Below are positions 35,102 to 47,736 of a stretch of 64,000 nt of DNA, piece by piece. The position numbers and the translations under genes were made by a program. Every line of letters starts with the position of its first letter. Position 1 is the first letter of the stretch. The stretch is taken from positions 12,917,886 to 12,981,885 of the forward strand of contig CM053800.1 in the NCBI GenBank assembly GCA_028671895.1. Direction: 5' to 3'. The stretch is from Oenanthe sinensis. Lineage: Eukaryota > Streptophyta > Magnoliopsida > Apiales > Apiaceae. The notes beneath the pieces were generated by a model that saw nothing but the letters and a program-made list of their open reading frames with translations, was not told the origin of the DNA and did no database searches.

Positions 35102-35119
35102 TCCCCACAGACGGCGCCA
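35102..35119 (-). other. Primer binding site (TGGCGCC type)
   Basis: The minus strand reads TGGCGCCGTCTGTGGGGA two bases inside the 5' LTR. TGGCGCC primer sites are common in plant Tat/Athila-lineage gypsy elements. Confidence 0.88.
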
Positions 35120-35121
35120 AC

Positions 35122-35913
35122 TGTTTTGTCCAAATTTTGTAGGGTTAATAACTAAGTTCTTTATTGTAAAATTGAATAAGAAACATGTTTTTTGTATTTA
35201 GATTGATATGAATAATAATAAATAGTTACTCGATGACTAGAAAACAAAATAGAGATAAGACAATTTTGGTGACGCGGAAAACCCTTGTAAAAGGATCAAA
35301 AACCGCGGATGGGGTGTGCCCAGCCAAGAATATCTACTCGAATGTTGTTCAAAATCGATTACAAGTGTTTTGAATGAATAAAAATACATAAAAATATTAC
35401 TCTCGACTATGCAGCAGCTACTTGTCAGATGTGTGTATTGTGTGTATATAATTGTTATAGATTTCAATCCCCCTTTGTTTATCTCTTCAAGAATATATTT
35501 ATAGTCTCATTTGGATGCCTCCCACGTTCCTATTTTCATGCTAGAAGCTATTGATCACGTTCCTTGATAATAGGGATCAGTTCCATGTATTTGAATTATA
35601 GTTGAAGTAGGAATCTTATCCTTTCCTTAATTTTCTGCCCGTCGGGTTCAATTTTACATGTCGAGACTTGGTCTACTCGTCGACTGTTACTCTCCCCTAT
35701 TTTTTAGAATTTACAATGAATTACTAAAATAATATTTGCAATATTATTTTATACAACTGATATTGCAATAATTAATAAATATTTATCAATTAAGACAATC
35801 AACCCGCTCGTTGGACTCCAAACAATTTTTACCCGTCGTGTTATTAATATGCTCGTCCATAGAACTTTCACTCATCAATACGAATCTGGACGTGTAAAAA
35901 TCCGGTTATAACA
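35122..35913 (-). repeat. 5' LTR of the large gypsy element
   Basis: Pairs with 13969-14762. Starts TGTTTTGTCC and ends CGGTTATAACA on the plus strand, then TSD GCAAG at 35914-35918. TATA-like box on the minus strand near plus 35494-35504. Confidence 0.95.
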
Positions 35914-35918
35914 GCAAG

Positions 35919-38500
35919 CAGTGCACCTTTGCCTTCGGTCAGCATACTCGAAAAAAGACGGGGATAAAGTTCGAGTGAGACATCAAGAATAGATTTCGGA
36001 TCTGAACTGGGCAGAAGAATTGCTGTTTTAGGCTGCTTTTAGGACTACTTGCACAACTCTATTTATTATGCAAGTTTGTAACTTAAGTTGATTTTATTGT
36101 AATTAAATAGGAGCAATGCTCCTAGTGATTGATGTATTGTGGATTTCTGCTTTTTGGAGATAGGGCAAGTTTATTTCTTTTTTGTAAAATTAATTAAATT
36201 AACTAATAAAAAGACTGATATCATGCTATTTGGTATTGCAATAAGATTTAGAAGTTTTTGAATTTAAATGATTTTAAGAAGGATGTGAAGAGAATTCTAA
36301 CTCATTCTAAGCAAAGTTTTGAGAAGGCCAAATATGCAGAGTAAGGGACTTGAAGTGGAGTTCCAATCCAAAACCATGAAGGAAAGGTGTTGGGGTCAAA
36401 AGACATATTTCGTGATAAACCTTATTTACTCATTTGTGCAGAACTTTTAGCTGCTAACGAGGGAATTCAACGTATTAGCTAGAGAAATGAATCTTAAAAA
36501 TTGTATGATCTTTCCCGAATGGAGTTGAGCCATTTCTTGTTTAATAGACCCTTAAATTGTAGGGGATTTGAATTTGCTCGTGACAAATATTCAAGGTGCT
36601 TTCTTCTAAAATATTGTTAGAATATTATATGATGTATTTAACATTTTATGGTTTTAAGAGGATTGTTAGAGTTTTTGAGTTTGATTTCTTACCACTCTTA
36701 GTATTTTCATAAATTATTATAGAGAAGTAAAATATTATTTCTAATATGAGTGTTCGTAATTTACCTTTTAATCAAAAATGAGTTTTTAATAATATAAAAC
36801 GTCAACGTTAAACTATACTCCTAACATTTTAAATTTCGTAAAAATTGATAACTTAACCAATATAAATCTGATTACCAAGTTTTTACTTGATCTTTAAAAC
36901 TGATGTTTATTATTTTGAAGCTGTTCCATATTTTGCTTTTTTACGGCGCTTTTGTAAATATGTTTTGGATTCTGTATAGTGTGACATATGGATATTAAAA
37001 AAACGTGCAATAATGTACACATTCTAGAAGATCAATAATGAGTATAAATAAGTTGAGATTATATCAATTTGATTAACTAAGAACTTGGGTGAAATATGTC
37101 AAAATGACCTTTTGCATTACAATTTTGTGATTATTTTTCACAAGTGCCGACTGCGAAACGAGTGTTATAAATAAGTTTTTCAATTTAAATCCGGTTTGAA
37201 ATTATTATTTAAAATTGTTATTTTTTGAAAAATATTATTATAAAAAAATTTGTTAAAAAATTAAATAACTGTTTGATAATATTTTTAAAGATATAATATA
37301 AAAATCAGTTTAATTTTTAAAATTTAAAATTTAAAATTATAATATCAGTTAAACTATAAAAAATTTAATATCATCTAAAAATTATATTAAAAATTATAGT
37401 TAAAAATATATCAAAAAATATATTAAAAATTTTAATATCAGTTAAACTGTTTGATATTTATAGTTAAAAATTTAAATAACTATTTGATAATATTTTTATT
37501 AATTTTAAAAATTAAATTGTTTGATGATTGTTATTTTGAGATATAATATAAATTTAATATTTTCAAAGATATTTAATAGTGAAATATATGTAAATTGAAA
37601 ATCAGTTGTTTTTAAAAGAATGAGGGGCAAATAGACTCGAGCAAAAAATTATTATTACGGTCGGAAATAGTAATATAAACACGTTTTAATCTCACATTTT
37701 TTTGGTATGAAAATGAAAATTTAATCATCAGCCTCAAAAAGAATCCGCTTGTCCTTTCGTTAATTCAATAAAAAATTACAATTTTATGACTAGTAACTCC
37801 TCCGAGAAAAAAATATTTTAGTTCCTCATATTTATATCAACACAGAGATAATCGTAGATGTGACTGTCTTATAGAATCAAGCAAGAACTATAGTAGATAT
37901 AATTTGAGACAATAATTAAAATATTCCCGTGGATTGGGGATTAATGGGCTTATGTTTGTCCGCTACTCCACTAAATTTCGATGGACAAAAATCAAAAAAG
38001 AAAAGTAGTGGTTGGTGAGTGCTTAATTAAAAATTTCTTTAATAGATTCGATTGTAAAGTAGTTGTTGATCTTACCCGAGTTCGTCTCCTTCGATAACGA
38101 CGAATGTATTTAATGATTTTAAATGTGTATATATATTATTGTGCAAAAGAGGGAGGGAACTAGGGAAGTCGACTATATTAGAAATATTTTACATGGTGCA
38201 AGAATTTGCATTTTTATCTTGACAATATCAAAACAAGACTACAAGAGTACATAAGAAATGTAGATAATTGGTTTAAGACCAACATTTGGTGTTATTTTGA
38301 AATTGATCATGAAATTTGATAACTTAGAACATCTCCAAAGTTGTTTTCTTGCTATTTATAATAATATATAGCTGATTTTGTAAATTAGAGAGAATTAAAA
38401 AAATGTTTTGTTACAATGATATTTTTTATAATAGTTAGGTATAATTTAAAATCAATATTTTTGGTCAATAAAGGTTTTTCTTAGTTTGAAAAGATAGGGG
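35919..38500. other. A+T-rich sequence; no gene recognised
   Basis: 35919-36060 continues the sequence interrupted at 13963. 37150-37620 is low complexity, built of AAATTTAAAAT-like words with repeated ATATCAGTTAAACT. No ORF above 60 codons. Confidence 0.55.
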
Positions 38501-38700
38501 TTAAGTATTTAATTGATCACTCAGGCCAGGGTCATGTATCAAATCCTTGATTCAAGTTTTGGTGAGCTCAAATGCACCACTCTAGTAATGGACAATGACA
38601 TGCCGTTAGTTCTTGATTGTTGACCCAACGGAAATCGTTTGAAATTTGCCATGGGTTAACGTTAGAATCTAACGTGGCATACATCTACTATTTTATATAC
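38500..38700. repeat. Possible terminal region of a MULE-type DNA transposon
   Basis: The block GGGGTTAAGTATTTAATTGA.. is followed by CCGTTAGTTC, CAACGGAAATC and TTAACGTTAGAATCTAACGTGGCA. Terminal regions with G-rich starts and (T)AACGTGGCA words are frequent in plant Mutator-like elements. No second terminus was found, so this rests on word pattern and on the GRF gene next to it. Confidence 0.25.
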
Positions 38701-38874
38701 ACAATATAACATCTTTACTCCACATCATATGTACACAAGGACTATATTCAAATATGTATATGTATATATTAGGGTTCTTGACATACATTAAACGTATCTC
38801 TATCATCTATACTCTATATAAATATTGTAATTAAATTGATAAAAACTCTCTTACAAACGTGCTTTATAAAAGTT

Positions 38875-39301
38875 ATGTCAAAAATCTCTAAATATTCATC
38901 AATAGGTGAATATGATAATAGAATTTTTGATTGTAATAGGAGAGTTCAGAATCGTACCACTTGGACATTGAAGAATCCCAAAAGGCGATTTCAGACATGT
39001 GCTAAATCAAAGGTAATTTTATTTTTTTATAGACATGAACTATGATGATTAAAATTTAAGAAAGTAGCTTTATGTTTTTGTGCAGAAGGAAGGTGGGTGT
39101 GATTTTTTTGTGTGGATGGATGATGGGTTGACTGGTCGTGCAAAAGAAGCATTTTATGAGTTGAACCAGAAGAAAGTCCTAGTTGAGGAGAAATTGAAGA
39201 TTGCATAAGAGAAATTGAAGATTGTAGAGGAAAAATTAAAAAGCGCAGAGGATAAATTGGGTAGGAAAGCAATGAAGAAAAAGAAGAGCAAAAGCAAATA
39301 G
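38875..39301 (+). pseudogene. GRF-type zinc-finger protein gene, two exons, truncated by a stop
   Basis: Exon 1 38875-39012 starts at ATG and encodes a GRF-like finger: a CN motif, RTTWTLKNPKRRFQTC. A 73-bp intron (39013-39085, GTAATTTT to TTTTTGTGCAG) interrupts the finger. Exon 2 from 39086 gives EGGCDFFVWMDD, completing the WT..NP.RRF..C..C.FF.W.D pattern, then AKEAFYELNQKKV and a Lys/Glu coiled coil. The first cysteine of the usual CxC pair is Phe here (FDCN), and NPGRR is NPKRR. TAA at 39206-39208 cuts the coiled coil; the frame goes on to TAG at 39299-39301 ending KKKSKSK. GRF fingers bind nucleic acid; this small plant type has no settled role and often sits in transposons. Confidence 0.7.
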
Positions 39302-39774
39302 AAAAAAGCAAGCAAATTTTATAAAAAAATCTGTTATATTAATAGTAATTGTTCTACTTGTGGTGTTCTGCAACCATAAAATGGTTGAATTTAGTTGCAG
39401 TAGTTAGATTTAGTAATGAATGAGGTAGTTCGATGGAGTCAATGTAATGGATGTGGTTTGTATTGTTTTGATTTGATATGATATTAAGGTTTTTATAAAG
39501 AAAGTGGCTTCTTGTATATTACATATCATAAGATAAAAATTTAGAACGGTAAGAACATATCATTACTATAAACTTGATTCATTGTCATAGATACATATAA
39601 TAACATGCATTGTTCATACATATCATTACCAAACATGATCAACACTGGTTCATACACACATTGCTTAATATGACCAAGAGACCACCAAAAGGCTACCAAA
39701 AGACCAATAAATTGCCAGCAAAAGATCACCAAAAGATCAAAAGATGGTAACGATATCATACTAATAGATAAAAA
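39302..39774. other. Spacer, no gene recognised
   Basis: 3' flank of the GRF gene. A 72-codon minus-strand ORF at 39541-39759 is hydrophobic and without a family pattern. Confidence 0.45.
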
Positions 39775-39973
39775 CTAATAAGATTCAATCCCCAAGTGTA
39801 ACTGAATCATCTTCACTGTTGTTGAATTTTGAAGATGAACTTTGTGTGCAAAGCCTTGTAGCCTTTCTTTTTGGTGCATAACTGGAACTGCTCTGTTGAG
39901 TGGATAAGACCGGAGAGTTACCATGTGGAAATGGTGGAGTTGATGGGGGATTTGTGCCTTCTGGTGGTAGTTT
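39775..39973 (-). pseudogene. C-terminal tail of an unknown minus-strand protein, cut by a repeat
   Basis: One minus-strand frame stays open from 39973 down to a stop at about 39790. It reads Pro/Ser-rich sequence with SSSSYAPKRKATRLCTQS and an acidic end (NNSEDDSVTLGD), like the tail of a transposase or nuclear protein. It is convergent with the GRF gene. It ends abruptly at 39974, where the long repeat begins, so the upstream part was separated by insertion. Family not proven. Confidence 0.3.
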
Positions 39974-42900
39974 TGTAATAACCCGTATTTTTTACACATT
40001 TTATTTATTTATAAAAGACTTTGATGAATAGTGATTCTACGGATTTATGAAAAAACGTTTTATCCCACACTAAGTAAGTGATGGAATATTGGAAATGTGA
40101 AGATATAATATTGTTGTATGAAGCAAATGAGTGAATGTAAAAACCGTCAGAATCCGAAGATTTTCACTTTTACTATTTGTTTAATAATTTACGAGATATC
40201 GAGGAATATGAGAATTATATTATGTCTGGAGGATTATAAATTATAAATTTTATGGTTATAATCGAATATAAGTACTTAGAATATTATGGATTTACGCTAC
40301 AAAATTCCTACGATGAAACGTTTTGGAAATCAATGACACTTTGTAAGAAGGATTAAGTGATAAATGTTGGATGACAAGTAATTACACCAAATCCATGCAA
40401 ATACCATGCAAACTAGAAGAGTTGGCAAGCAAATAGAAGTAACCAAACAAGTTAGATGGTAATTAAACCATGGGGAACCAAGTTCCCTAATTCATGGAAA
40501 TGAGAGTACAATAAATCCCCCAAAAACATCAATTCAAGTACTTGCCTTATACTTTGGTGTAGAAAATCTAACAAGGGCCATACTTGTTTCTATACACACA
40601 TATTATCCAACCAATACAATTAGCCAAAGAAATCAAAGTAGAGAAAATCTTTCTCCCCCATTTCTTCTTCACCATTCGGCTCAAGCAAGAAAAAGGGAGA
40701 AAAAATTCAAAACCCAAGTTCTACTTATCCATAAATTACCAAATTTTGAGCAAAGCTTCCATAATTCATAACTAAGGTATGTTCAAAATTTCATGGCCAT
40801 CAAATTAGCATAGCATAGCAAAATCCTTGCTCAAAGATGAGGGTGAATAGTAACTCCGAAAATTACTAACTTGTTTCTTAATTTTCTCTTGCAAGTTTGA
40901 GGATGATAAACATAGATCAAAGCTCCCTTAAGGCTTACAAGATCTTGTTAGTATGTTTAAGAATTCAAGAAAGGTATAAACACCATCCACCCTTTGATTT
41001 ACTTTGAGCTATAAGCTTGAGTTTGAGTTATGTTTAAGTATATGTTAATTTAAGGAGTACATGGTTAAATATTGTTGGTTAAATAATATGGGTTGATGAT
41101 GGTGATGAGTTCATGAAATTATAAACTAATTTTGTTGTTAGAGACATTGGTTTGATGATTGGGTTATTGACTAATGGATTTAACATAATTAAATTCGGGA
41201 ATCGTTCCGTTTATAGCCGTCGTAATACCCATTTACTTTTAGACTCATTTTGACCAATAACCCAGAAATTAAAATATACAGGACTTTGTCACCACTGACC
41301 ATGGTTTTGTAGATCTTGTTTCATAATTTAGTTTGGCGTTTGAATCGTGTTATTTCGATTTACGATTTAGGAGAAAAGCTAGTTTTAGTGTAAATAACCG
41401 AAATGACCAAACTGCTATGTTGAACTCACTTTGGAGACATAAAAAAACTACTTAACGGTTTTAAAAAATTTGGAAATTTGAAGGTTAAGTACTTTGAACA
41501 ATTAATAAGGTCTCTGCAAAATTTTAAGTGCAGATGCTAAATATTTGATTTTATAAAAATATTGAAACCAAAGTTGCGCAATGACACTATTCACTAAAGA
41601 CGCTACTGCCTTGTTCAGTAAATTCGGGAAAATGAGTCTTTTGGACATGCCAAAATTTTGATTAATTTTATTCTAGGTATTCTCTAGATCGTGCACGCGA
41701 AAACGGTGCATCGATTGAGTTAACGGTTTGAGAGAAATCAAAGTTTTAGTGAAAACGGTGTAAATAGTAAAATTCCGTAGTTGACCCAATTCTTAAAATA
41801 CTTTTCACCGAGTTAACTCATGTGTTCCAAATAAAAATATTTTTTATAACTATTACAAATACTCAAGAAGCACCTTGAGGTAGTAGCGTATTTAATTATG
41901 AATTTTTTGATTTATTAAAAATATTAGAGTGTGAGTCGCGTAATAGTAATTCGCAGAAAAGTTAACTCTAGAGACACTGTTTTGACGAGCCACTTTGGCC
42001 AGGATAAAAGGATAATTTTGAGTCGTTTAAAACAAAAAAGATGTTGATGAATAATATGACTATGTATTCGAGTAAAGGATTAGAATAAAAGTCGTTGATA
42101 AGATAGTTTACGAATGGTCAAGATAGACCCAAGGAGGTGAATGACGGGTAAGATAATTGTTAGTAAAATGTGTAAGGACAAATTAAAGTTGTCATAATTG
42201 GACTCGATATGCGATAATACTTATTAGTAATATAAGTAGTTGATGAGATTAAGAGTACTAATCGAGATTATGATATCTATTGATAGAAAATCAGGAACGA
42301 GTGGAACTCTGAGAACGTATCTTGAACTCTAGGCAAGTTTTGTAATCCTATGTTTTTACATATTAAAATATTTGCATTACTAAGTATGCAAGTTTTCAAA
42401 ACCCGTACTTTATGTACTGCTATTATATTTAAAAACTGTTGTTGTTGTGATATAACTGTTTATTGTTATTACGAACTGTTGTTTAATCTTTCGCAAATAT
42501 TTTGGTTTATATGTTATAAGGTATTATAGATATATGCCAGTGTATATATAAAGTCTCTAAGAGTAGAGCGGGTTTTTGTATTTTTGAACGTAGACCGGGA
42601 GTCAGAAGTATTATTTTAAATATTGTCGTAACCCGGAAGTTGCCGAAGATAGATTATATTTTTATCGATTAAAAATATTCCAATATTTATATTTGGATAT
42701 TTTTAATGATTAATATTTTAAATAATGTTAATAAATATTATTTGAATATTTATTTAATAAATGAATATTATTTCGAATATTCATTTAAAAAGGAATTATT
42801 AATTGTTTATTAAATAATAAATATTTATTAAATATTCTAAATTTAATAAAAAATATTTAAAGTCTTAAACAATTATTTCAAATATTTTCTGACCTTCAAA

Positions 42901-43016
42901 AAATTATTTGAAAATAGTCGGGGCTCCCGAATAATTATGTTATATTTTATTAATTCTTTAAATTAGAATAAAATATTCTCCAAAATATCAAAAATTCGGA
43001 ATCCAGTCTAGGAAGT
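39974..43016 (+). repeat. Long repeat, left copy, first part (LTR-like)
   Basis: Begins TGTAATAACCCG, a common start of long gypsy LTRs, directly after a broken ORF. 40254-42938 matches 58183-60620 at roughly 90% or better. It is interrupted at 43016 by the second gypsy element and continues at 56453. It contains no long ORF. A chromovirus-type LTR is possible, but no PBS or polyprotein was found to prove it. Confidence 0.7.
43012..43016. other. Target-site duplication, left copy (GAAGT)
   Basis: GAAGT precedes the LTR at 43017 and recurs at 56448-56452 after the other LTR. Confidence 0.92.
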
Positions 43017-43976
43017 TGTTGTGAGAGGAATTTGGTACAATACCCGTGGAGTCCTTTATTGAAATAGCGGAAATAAGTTACAAATATTTTGCCAAGAAAT
43101 AGCTTCCTGACAGAGGTTCCACGAATGGTGGATAGTGATTTTTGATGAAAAAAGGACTGAGCTAGCACAACACCATCGCACCAACGTATAATCCTGAGAT
43201 TATACAAGTCAAATACCTCAGTTGATTGATGAACACTCGAGTATTTTGTATGCTCTCTCCCCTCTAAGTGTTTTCGAACCCCCTTGCTAGTTGCCTACAT
43301 ACCCTATATATAGGGATCAAGTCCCTATGTAGTTCTTTATTTATAGAACTCCTTGAGTAAGTAATCAGCTGTGTAGTGATAAGCTTTATCCTCTTGCTTG
43401 ATGTATATTTCGAAGTGGTTGGGCTAGAAGGAGAGTCCACGTCAGATCAGTATATGACAATGTGTATTTTTTTGAGAATTATCCTTAATTAGATAAGAAT
43501 AATATGGTAGATATCTCCCAGAATCGTGGAAAGATGATTTCCTAAATATCAAGGGGTACAGTCCATGCATAACTAACCTAGCAGGAGGTACCAAGTGGCT
43601 GTCTTGGAAACTAATTTCTGGAACCTGTTCCCTAGAAACAATAGCACATTAGAACCCCCCAGCTTAAATCTCAACTTCATTGGACTCCTGTAACCTCCTT
43701 AAATCATGTACCAGCCTTGACATAATGGAAGCTCCTTGGACAGTTGAACCTCTACATCACCAGGACCTTCTTCCCTAATGGTTCCTCATCCTTGGATGGA
43801 CCTTTCACCTTCTGGACCTCTCTAGCTGCTTCCATGACTCACTTGATCACCATGAAACCTCCCTACAAACTCTTATTCTGTCTTGGAACCACTTTAGAGG
43901 GCCAGTTATTTAGTGGATTGGACCTCCAACAAACTATGGGCCCAAATTCAGCCCATGTGATATTTTGGGCACAACA
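43017..43976 (-). repeat. 3' LTR of the second gypsy element
   Basis: 960 bp, TG...CA. Palindromic TATA-like CCTATATATAGG at 43305-43316. Lacks about 50 bp present in the partner LTR near 55855-55905. Confidence 0.94.
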
Positions 43977-43990
43977 ATTACCCCCGGTTC
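43977..43990 (-). other. Polypurine tract of the second gypsy element
   Basis: The minus strand reads AACCGGGGGTAAT immediately before the 3' LTR. Confidence 0.75.
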
Positions 43991-45256
43991 CTTGTAGCCA
44001 TTGAATGAAAAATGAACCAGCCGTAGGAGAGAGGTTCAATCCTTTCACCTGTACCTACCATGAATTATTGTACATCTTCCATAAATTATTTTTAAACTTA
44101 CATGGGCTAACCCGGCATAAGAAACAAGAAATAACTCATAGCACCATTAACACAATCATTCATGCCATAAACAAATTATTTATTATAGCCTGTGCAATAT
44201 TAAAATTCCCTGAATTCTAGAAATTACCTCAAACTTTATTAGACAGCAGCCTCAAAGACCTTTGAGTGGAACCTCACTCATCATGTACCTGGTTTATAAT
44301 AGAGGTTCCAGTCTTTATTCCCCTTCCTAGCCTTATCCAATTATCTGGGTATTTTGAATTTTGAAGTCTAACATTGGTCCAAAACTCTTGGACTTCCCTA
44401 TTTCGTGAAACTCTTTGAATTCAATTTTTAAACCAATAGCTTGCAGCTAGCCATGATAAAAAATACCTTGGCTCCCGTATCCATAGGCGCCACGACTCTT
44501 CACTCCCTCCTTTTTGTCCACTAATGCGCTGCCACCTGTCTTCCTTGTCCCCTAGTATCTACCATTAATTACTGCCTATATATACATGCATTAAAACCCT
44601 TTTTCACCTTTAATGTTTTTTTCATTCCTCCAAAAACTAAAACCCTCGGTGTCAGTTCATCTTCAAAGACTTATAAGCCCTCAAACTTCCTCGGCCACAT
44701 TCAAGCTACCCACCTTCAATGTCACCTAAGGTAAGCTTCCTTCACCGAGTATCCATTATTCTTGTTATCATCAATATGCCTTAATCTGCATCTTCATGAC
44801 CCTTTAATGTGCTTCTTTGAATGTCAAATTGTAATTACATGCTTATTCAAGCACAGTGCTGTAATTTTTTTTTTTGAATCTTGAACATGTATACATATTA
44901 TGTCCGTCCCCTATATGATTGCGCAAGGTACAATCACATAATCCATGATATAGCTTTTATTGCCTATCTTCACAGTCCATACATCCTGGTAAATGCCTAC
45001 CATAGCACATATATAAGGTACTTGATAAATTAATTGATACAATATTCCTTGCATCTGGTTTATTTCATGTTTGATGTGCATCCTATAATCCATAAAAGTG
45101 ATCGAAGGCCAAGGCCTAAGAAAATATTATGGTAATACTTAACCTGGAACCTTTATATGAAACCTCTTTGGTCCTACTTCTTAAAAATAAAGCCTAGATC
45201 CAGTCGAACCACTGGGTTTCAACACTTATTTTCTTAAAATTCTCTCAAATTTTATC
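43991..45256. other. Untranslated spacer between 3' LTR and antisense ORF
   Basis: No coding pattern. A TATA-like CTATATATACATG at 44576-44588 on the plus strand, followed by CT- and TC-rich sequence and ACCTAAGGTAAGC near 44724, could be a promoter and leader intron donor for the plus-strand extra ORF. Confidence 0.4.
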
Positions 45257-47736
45257 TTGGGGCAGATGTCCAATCCCACACTTTCAGCTGGTTCCTCTAC
45301 CCCTTCGGCAGACAAGGATTCATCTCAGGAAGAGAGCTCCCACCTAGGAGCTACTATCCCCTCAGCACCTCAATCTGTTAGCGGCAGAACCAGATCTAGA
45401 GTAATGGTTTTGGACCCTACTGCAGCCACCATTACCATAAGGACACCTAGTCCTCCTATGGATCCTTCTAACCCTCCTACCATCAACACAACACCCATTG
45501 ACCTCTCCTTATCCTCTGAAAGTGGGAATGATAAGATTCCATCCCCACAAGACGTACTCCCCCTAAACTTTGAAACCTCTTTTCTTGGTGCCTCTGAACA
45601 AGCATTTTTTGACAACACTGAGGACCTTTCAGATGAAGTGATGGTAAGGGAGATGGTGATTGAGAGAGAGCTTCCAAATGATGTAAGTGTCAAGCCTTCC
45701 TGTGACAATATGAACTCTGCTATGAATGAAGCTAAACTGAAGAAGCTTCTGGAGACTTGCAACCCTGAATGTAAGCTGGTGGTACCTCAAGCTAGTGAGA
45801 GGTGCCAAAAATTTGAAAACATGGGTCCAGGCAGACAGGTTCCTGATGTTGTGGTATCAGATTCTTTCTTCAAGTTGGGCCTGTTTATGCCCATGCACCC
45901 ATTTTTCCTTGAGGTTTTAGAGTTTTATGACCTAGCTCCCATGCAATTGACGCCCAAATAATACAGAATGGCAATGTGCATGTATATATTGTATGCTGAT
46001 CATCATCAGGAACCTTTAACTACCCCTGAACTAGGCTACTTCTACCAGTTGAAAGAGACTGGGAAGAAGGTTGGTTATTTTTACTTAACTGCTTGGGGAA
46101 TTCATCTTGGAAAGTGCATCAAGGGAAACAAGAAAGGCATGTATGATTGGTTAGAACAATTCCTATATTGCTATGATTGTCCCATTCTTAGGAAGGACTT
46201 CAATGTTTCCCCAAGTAAGGAACATTCTCCTTCTTCCCTTCTATCTTAGAATATCTTTGACCTAGGACCCTCCATTGATTAATGATCTTCCTTGTTCCTT
46301 CATGTAGGGATTCCCAAATAAACCCCCTTGGAAGGAGCTCTCAGGGAGAGAGTTGACAGAATACTGGCCTTATGTGCCAAGTTATAGGATGGGGAGAGTT
46401 TATTGACTGAGACCAATTTAGAAATATTTGGCTTTAGTACTGGTAGAGGTCCCAGCCTTCCAATTGATTTGGAAGAAACCGCTGGTGGAACGTTCCAAGA
46501 TGAAGGTTCCACATTTCTCCTTTTTTGTACACATATATCTTCCTCTCCTGTCTTATATGCACATACATATATAGCTTTTATTTTTTTATTTTCTCATGCT
46601 ATAACCTTCATATGCATATGTCTTTACTCTGGCACGCTTATTTAACTCTCTCTTTCTGTTGCTTTGCAAACATGGCATCTGTAATCCCTTCCTTTGTTAA
46701 GAAATTAGCCAATTATGAAGATATGTTCAAAGATGAGGATGTTGAGATGTTAGATTCCCAAGTTGTTATCACTCCTATTTTTTCCACTCCTATCTCTATA
46801 GCCATGATAGTGGCAACTGCCCAGGAACCTTCGGGAACCTCCACAAAGAGGAAAATGTCCTTCAACTCCCAAGGTACAGCTTCCACTCTTAACCTGCATT
46901 CAGGAAAGAAATCTTGAGTGGCGGTGGAACCTGTAGCTTCTCCTGAAATGTTGGCCTTTAACAGGATATTAGGGGAACAGGTTCCTGAGAAAACTGTATC
47001 TGACTGGTCGAAAATGAGATTGAACGAAGCTTTTCATGCCCTGCTAGCTTCTGCTGCACAAAGTACTTTCTTGCAACTAAGATTTGGTGAGCAGCTGGCA
47101 GCTGCAGCTAGGGGTGACCAAAGGTTGATGGAGGAGCAAAAGGATGTGAAGAATAAACTTAAAGCTTCTGAGGATGAGAAGAAAAAGATTGTTGATGCTA
47201 ACAAGAAGCTAAAGACTGCAGAGTCCACATTGACCAAGGAAAGAGGGCAGTTAAGTAACTTGATCAATGAGCAGGAGAAAGAGAGAGAGGAGCTCAAAAC
47301 CAACCATGATGTATTGCTTCAGGAGCTAAATAATCAAATGGATGCTCTCTCAGGTGCAGTGAACACATACAAAACCCTCAGGGCCCCTTAGAAGAAGGCC
47401 AAATATGAAGCCAACTATGAAAACGAGGTCAAGTACTATTTGAGGTCCATGTTTGAGAAGGTGTCGGACTTCAATTGGTCTCTACTTGGTGTGGATGCCG
47501 TGGTCTTAGTAGAGGAGCTAAAGAAAGAGAACCGGGTAGCTGTTGAGGGAAACCTAGAAGGCCCGGATGCAGTGGAAGCGGCCAAGAAGGTAGTGGAGTC
47601 AGCTCCCGCTTCTCTATCATTGTAGACTGTGATTCTAGCCATGGTACCTGAAAATGTGGCTTCTGGAGGTACCGCATCCACAACTTTTGCTGAAAAGGCT
47701 TCCTCCAATACTGAAGATACCCCTCCTGCCGATTGA
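45257..47736 (+). pseudogene. Antisense extra ORF (putative gypsy-type transposon protein), decayed
   Basis: Opposite to gag-pol, between integrase and 3' LTR. The N-terminus is Ser/Pro-rich and disordered with many acidic stretches. The family core follows at about 45855-45950 (FFKLGLFMPMHPFF, VLEFYDLAPMQLTP). The frame continues past a TAA at 45959-45961 into ELGYFYQLK and a DWLEQFLY block (to 46214). Intron 46215-46307 (GTAAGG to CATGTAG) follows, then RVDRILALCAKL and LEIFGFSTG. A further exon from about 46670 has EAFHALLASAAQSTFL and a long coiled coil (47100-47390), then a tail ending at TGA 47734-47736. Stops at 46915, 47389 and 47623 are all in one frame. Same architecture as 15013-17249, but the sequences differ. 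Confidence 0.72.

Larger units (their letters stand above)
13969..35913 (-). mobile_element. Ty3/gypsy Tat-lineage element, full length with a nested insertion, defective
   Basis: Two LTRs (13969-14762 and 35122-35913) of 794 and 792 bp, both bounded TG...CA and flanked by GCAAG, delimit 21,945 bp. Removing the nested element and one TSD copy leaves about 9.2 kb. Minus-strand order: PBS, gag, protease, RT, RNase H, a second RNase H, integrase zinc domain, then an antisense intron-bearing ORF and the 3' LTR. The second RNase H, TGGCGCC primer site and antisense extra ORF point to the Tat lineage. The integrase catalytic core is absent and RT is split, so this copy cannot transpose by itself. 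My hand count gives about 35-40 differences between the LTRs (~5%), so the insertion is much older than the nested one. Confidence 0.93.

Noticed and set aside
45370..45762. 130-codon minus-strand ORF
   Set aside because: Opposite the antisense extra ORF whose plus-strand frame holds the family motif; the minus frame is Ser-rich without pattern.
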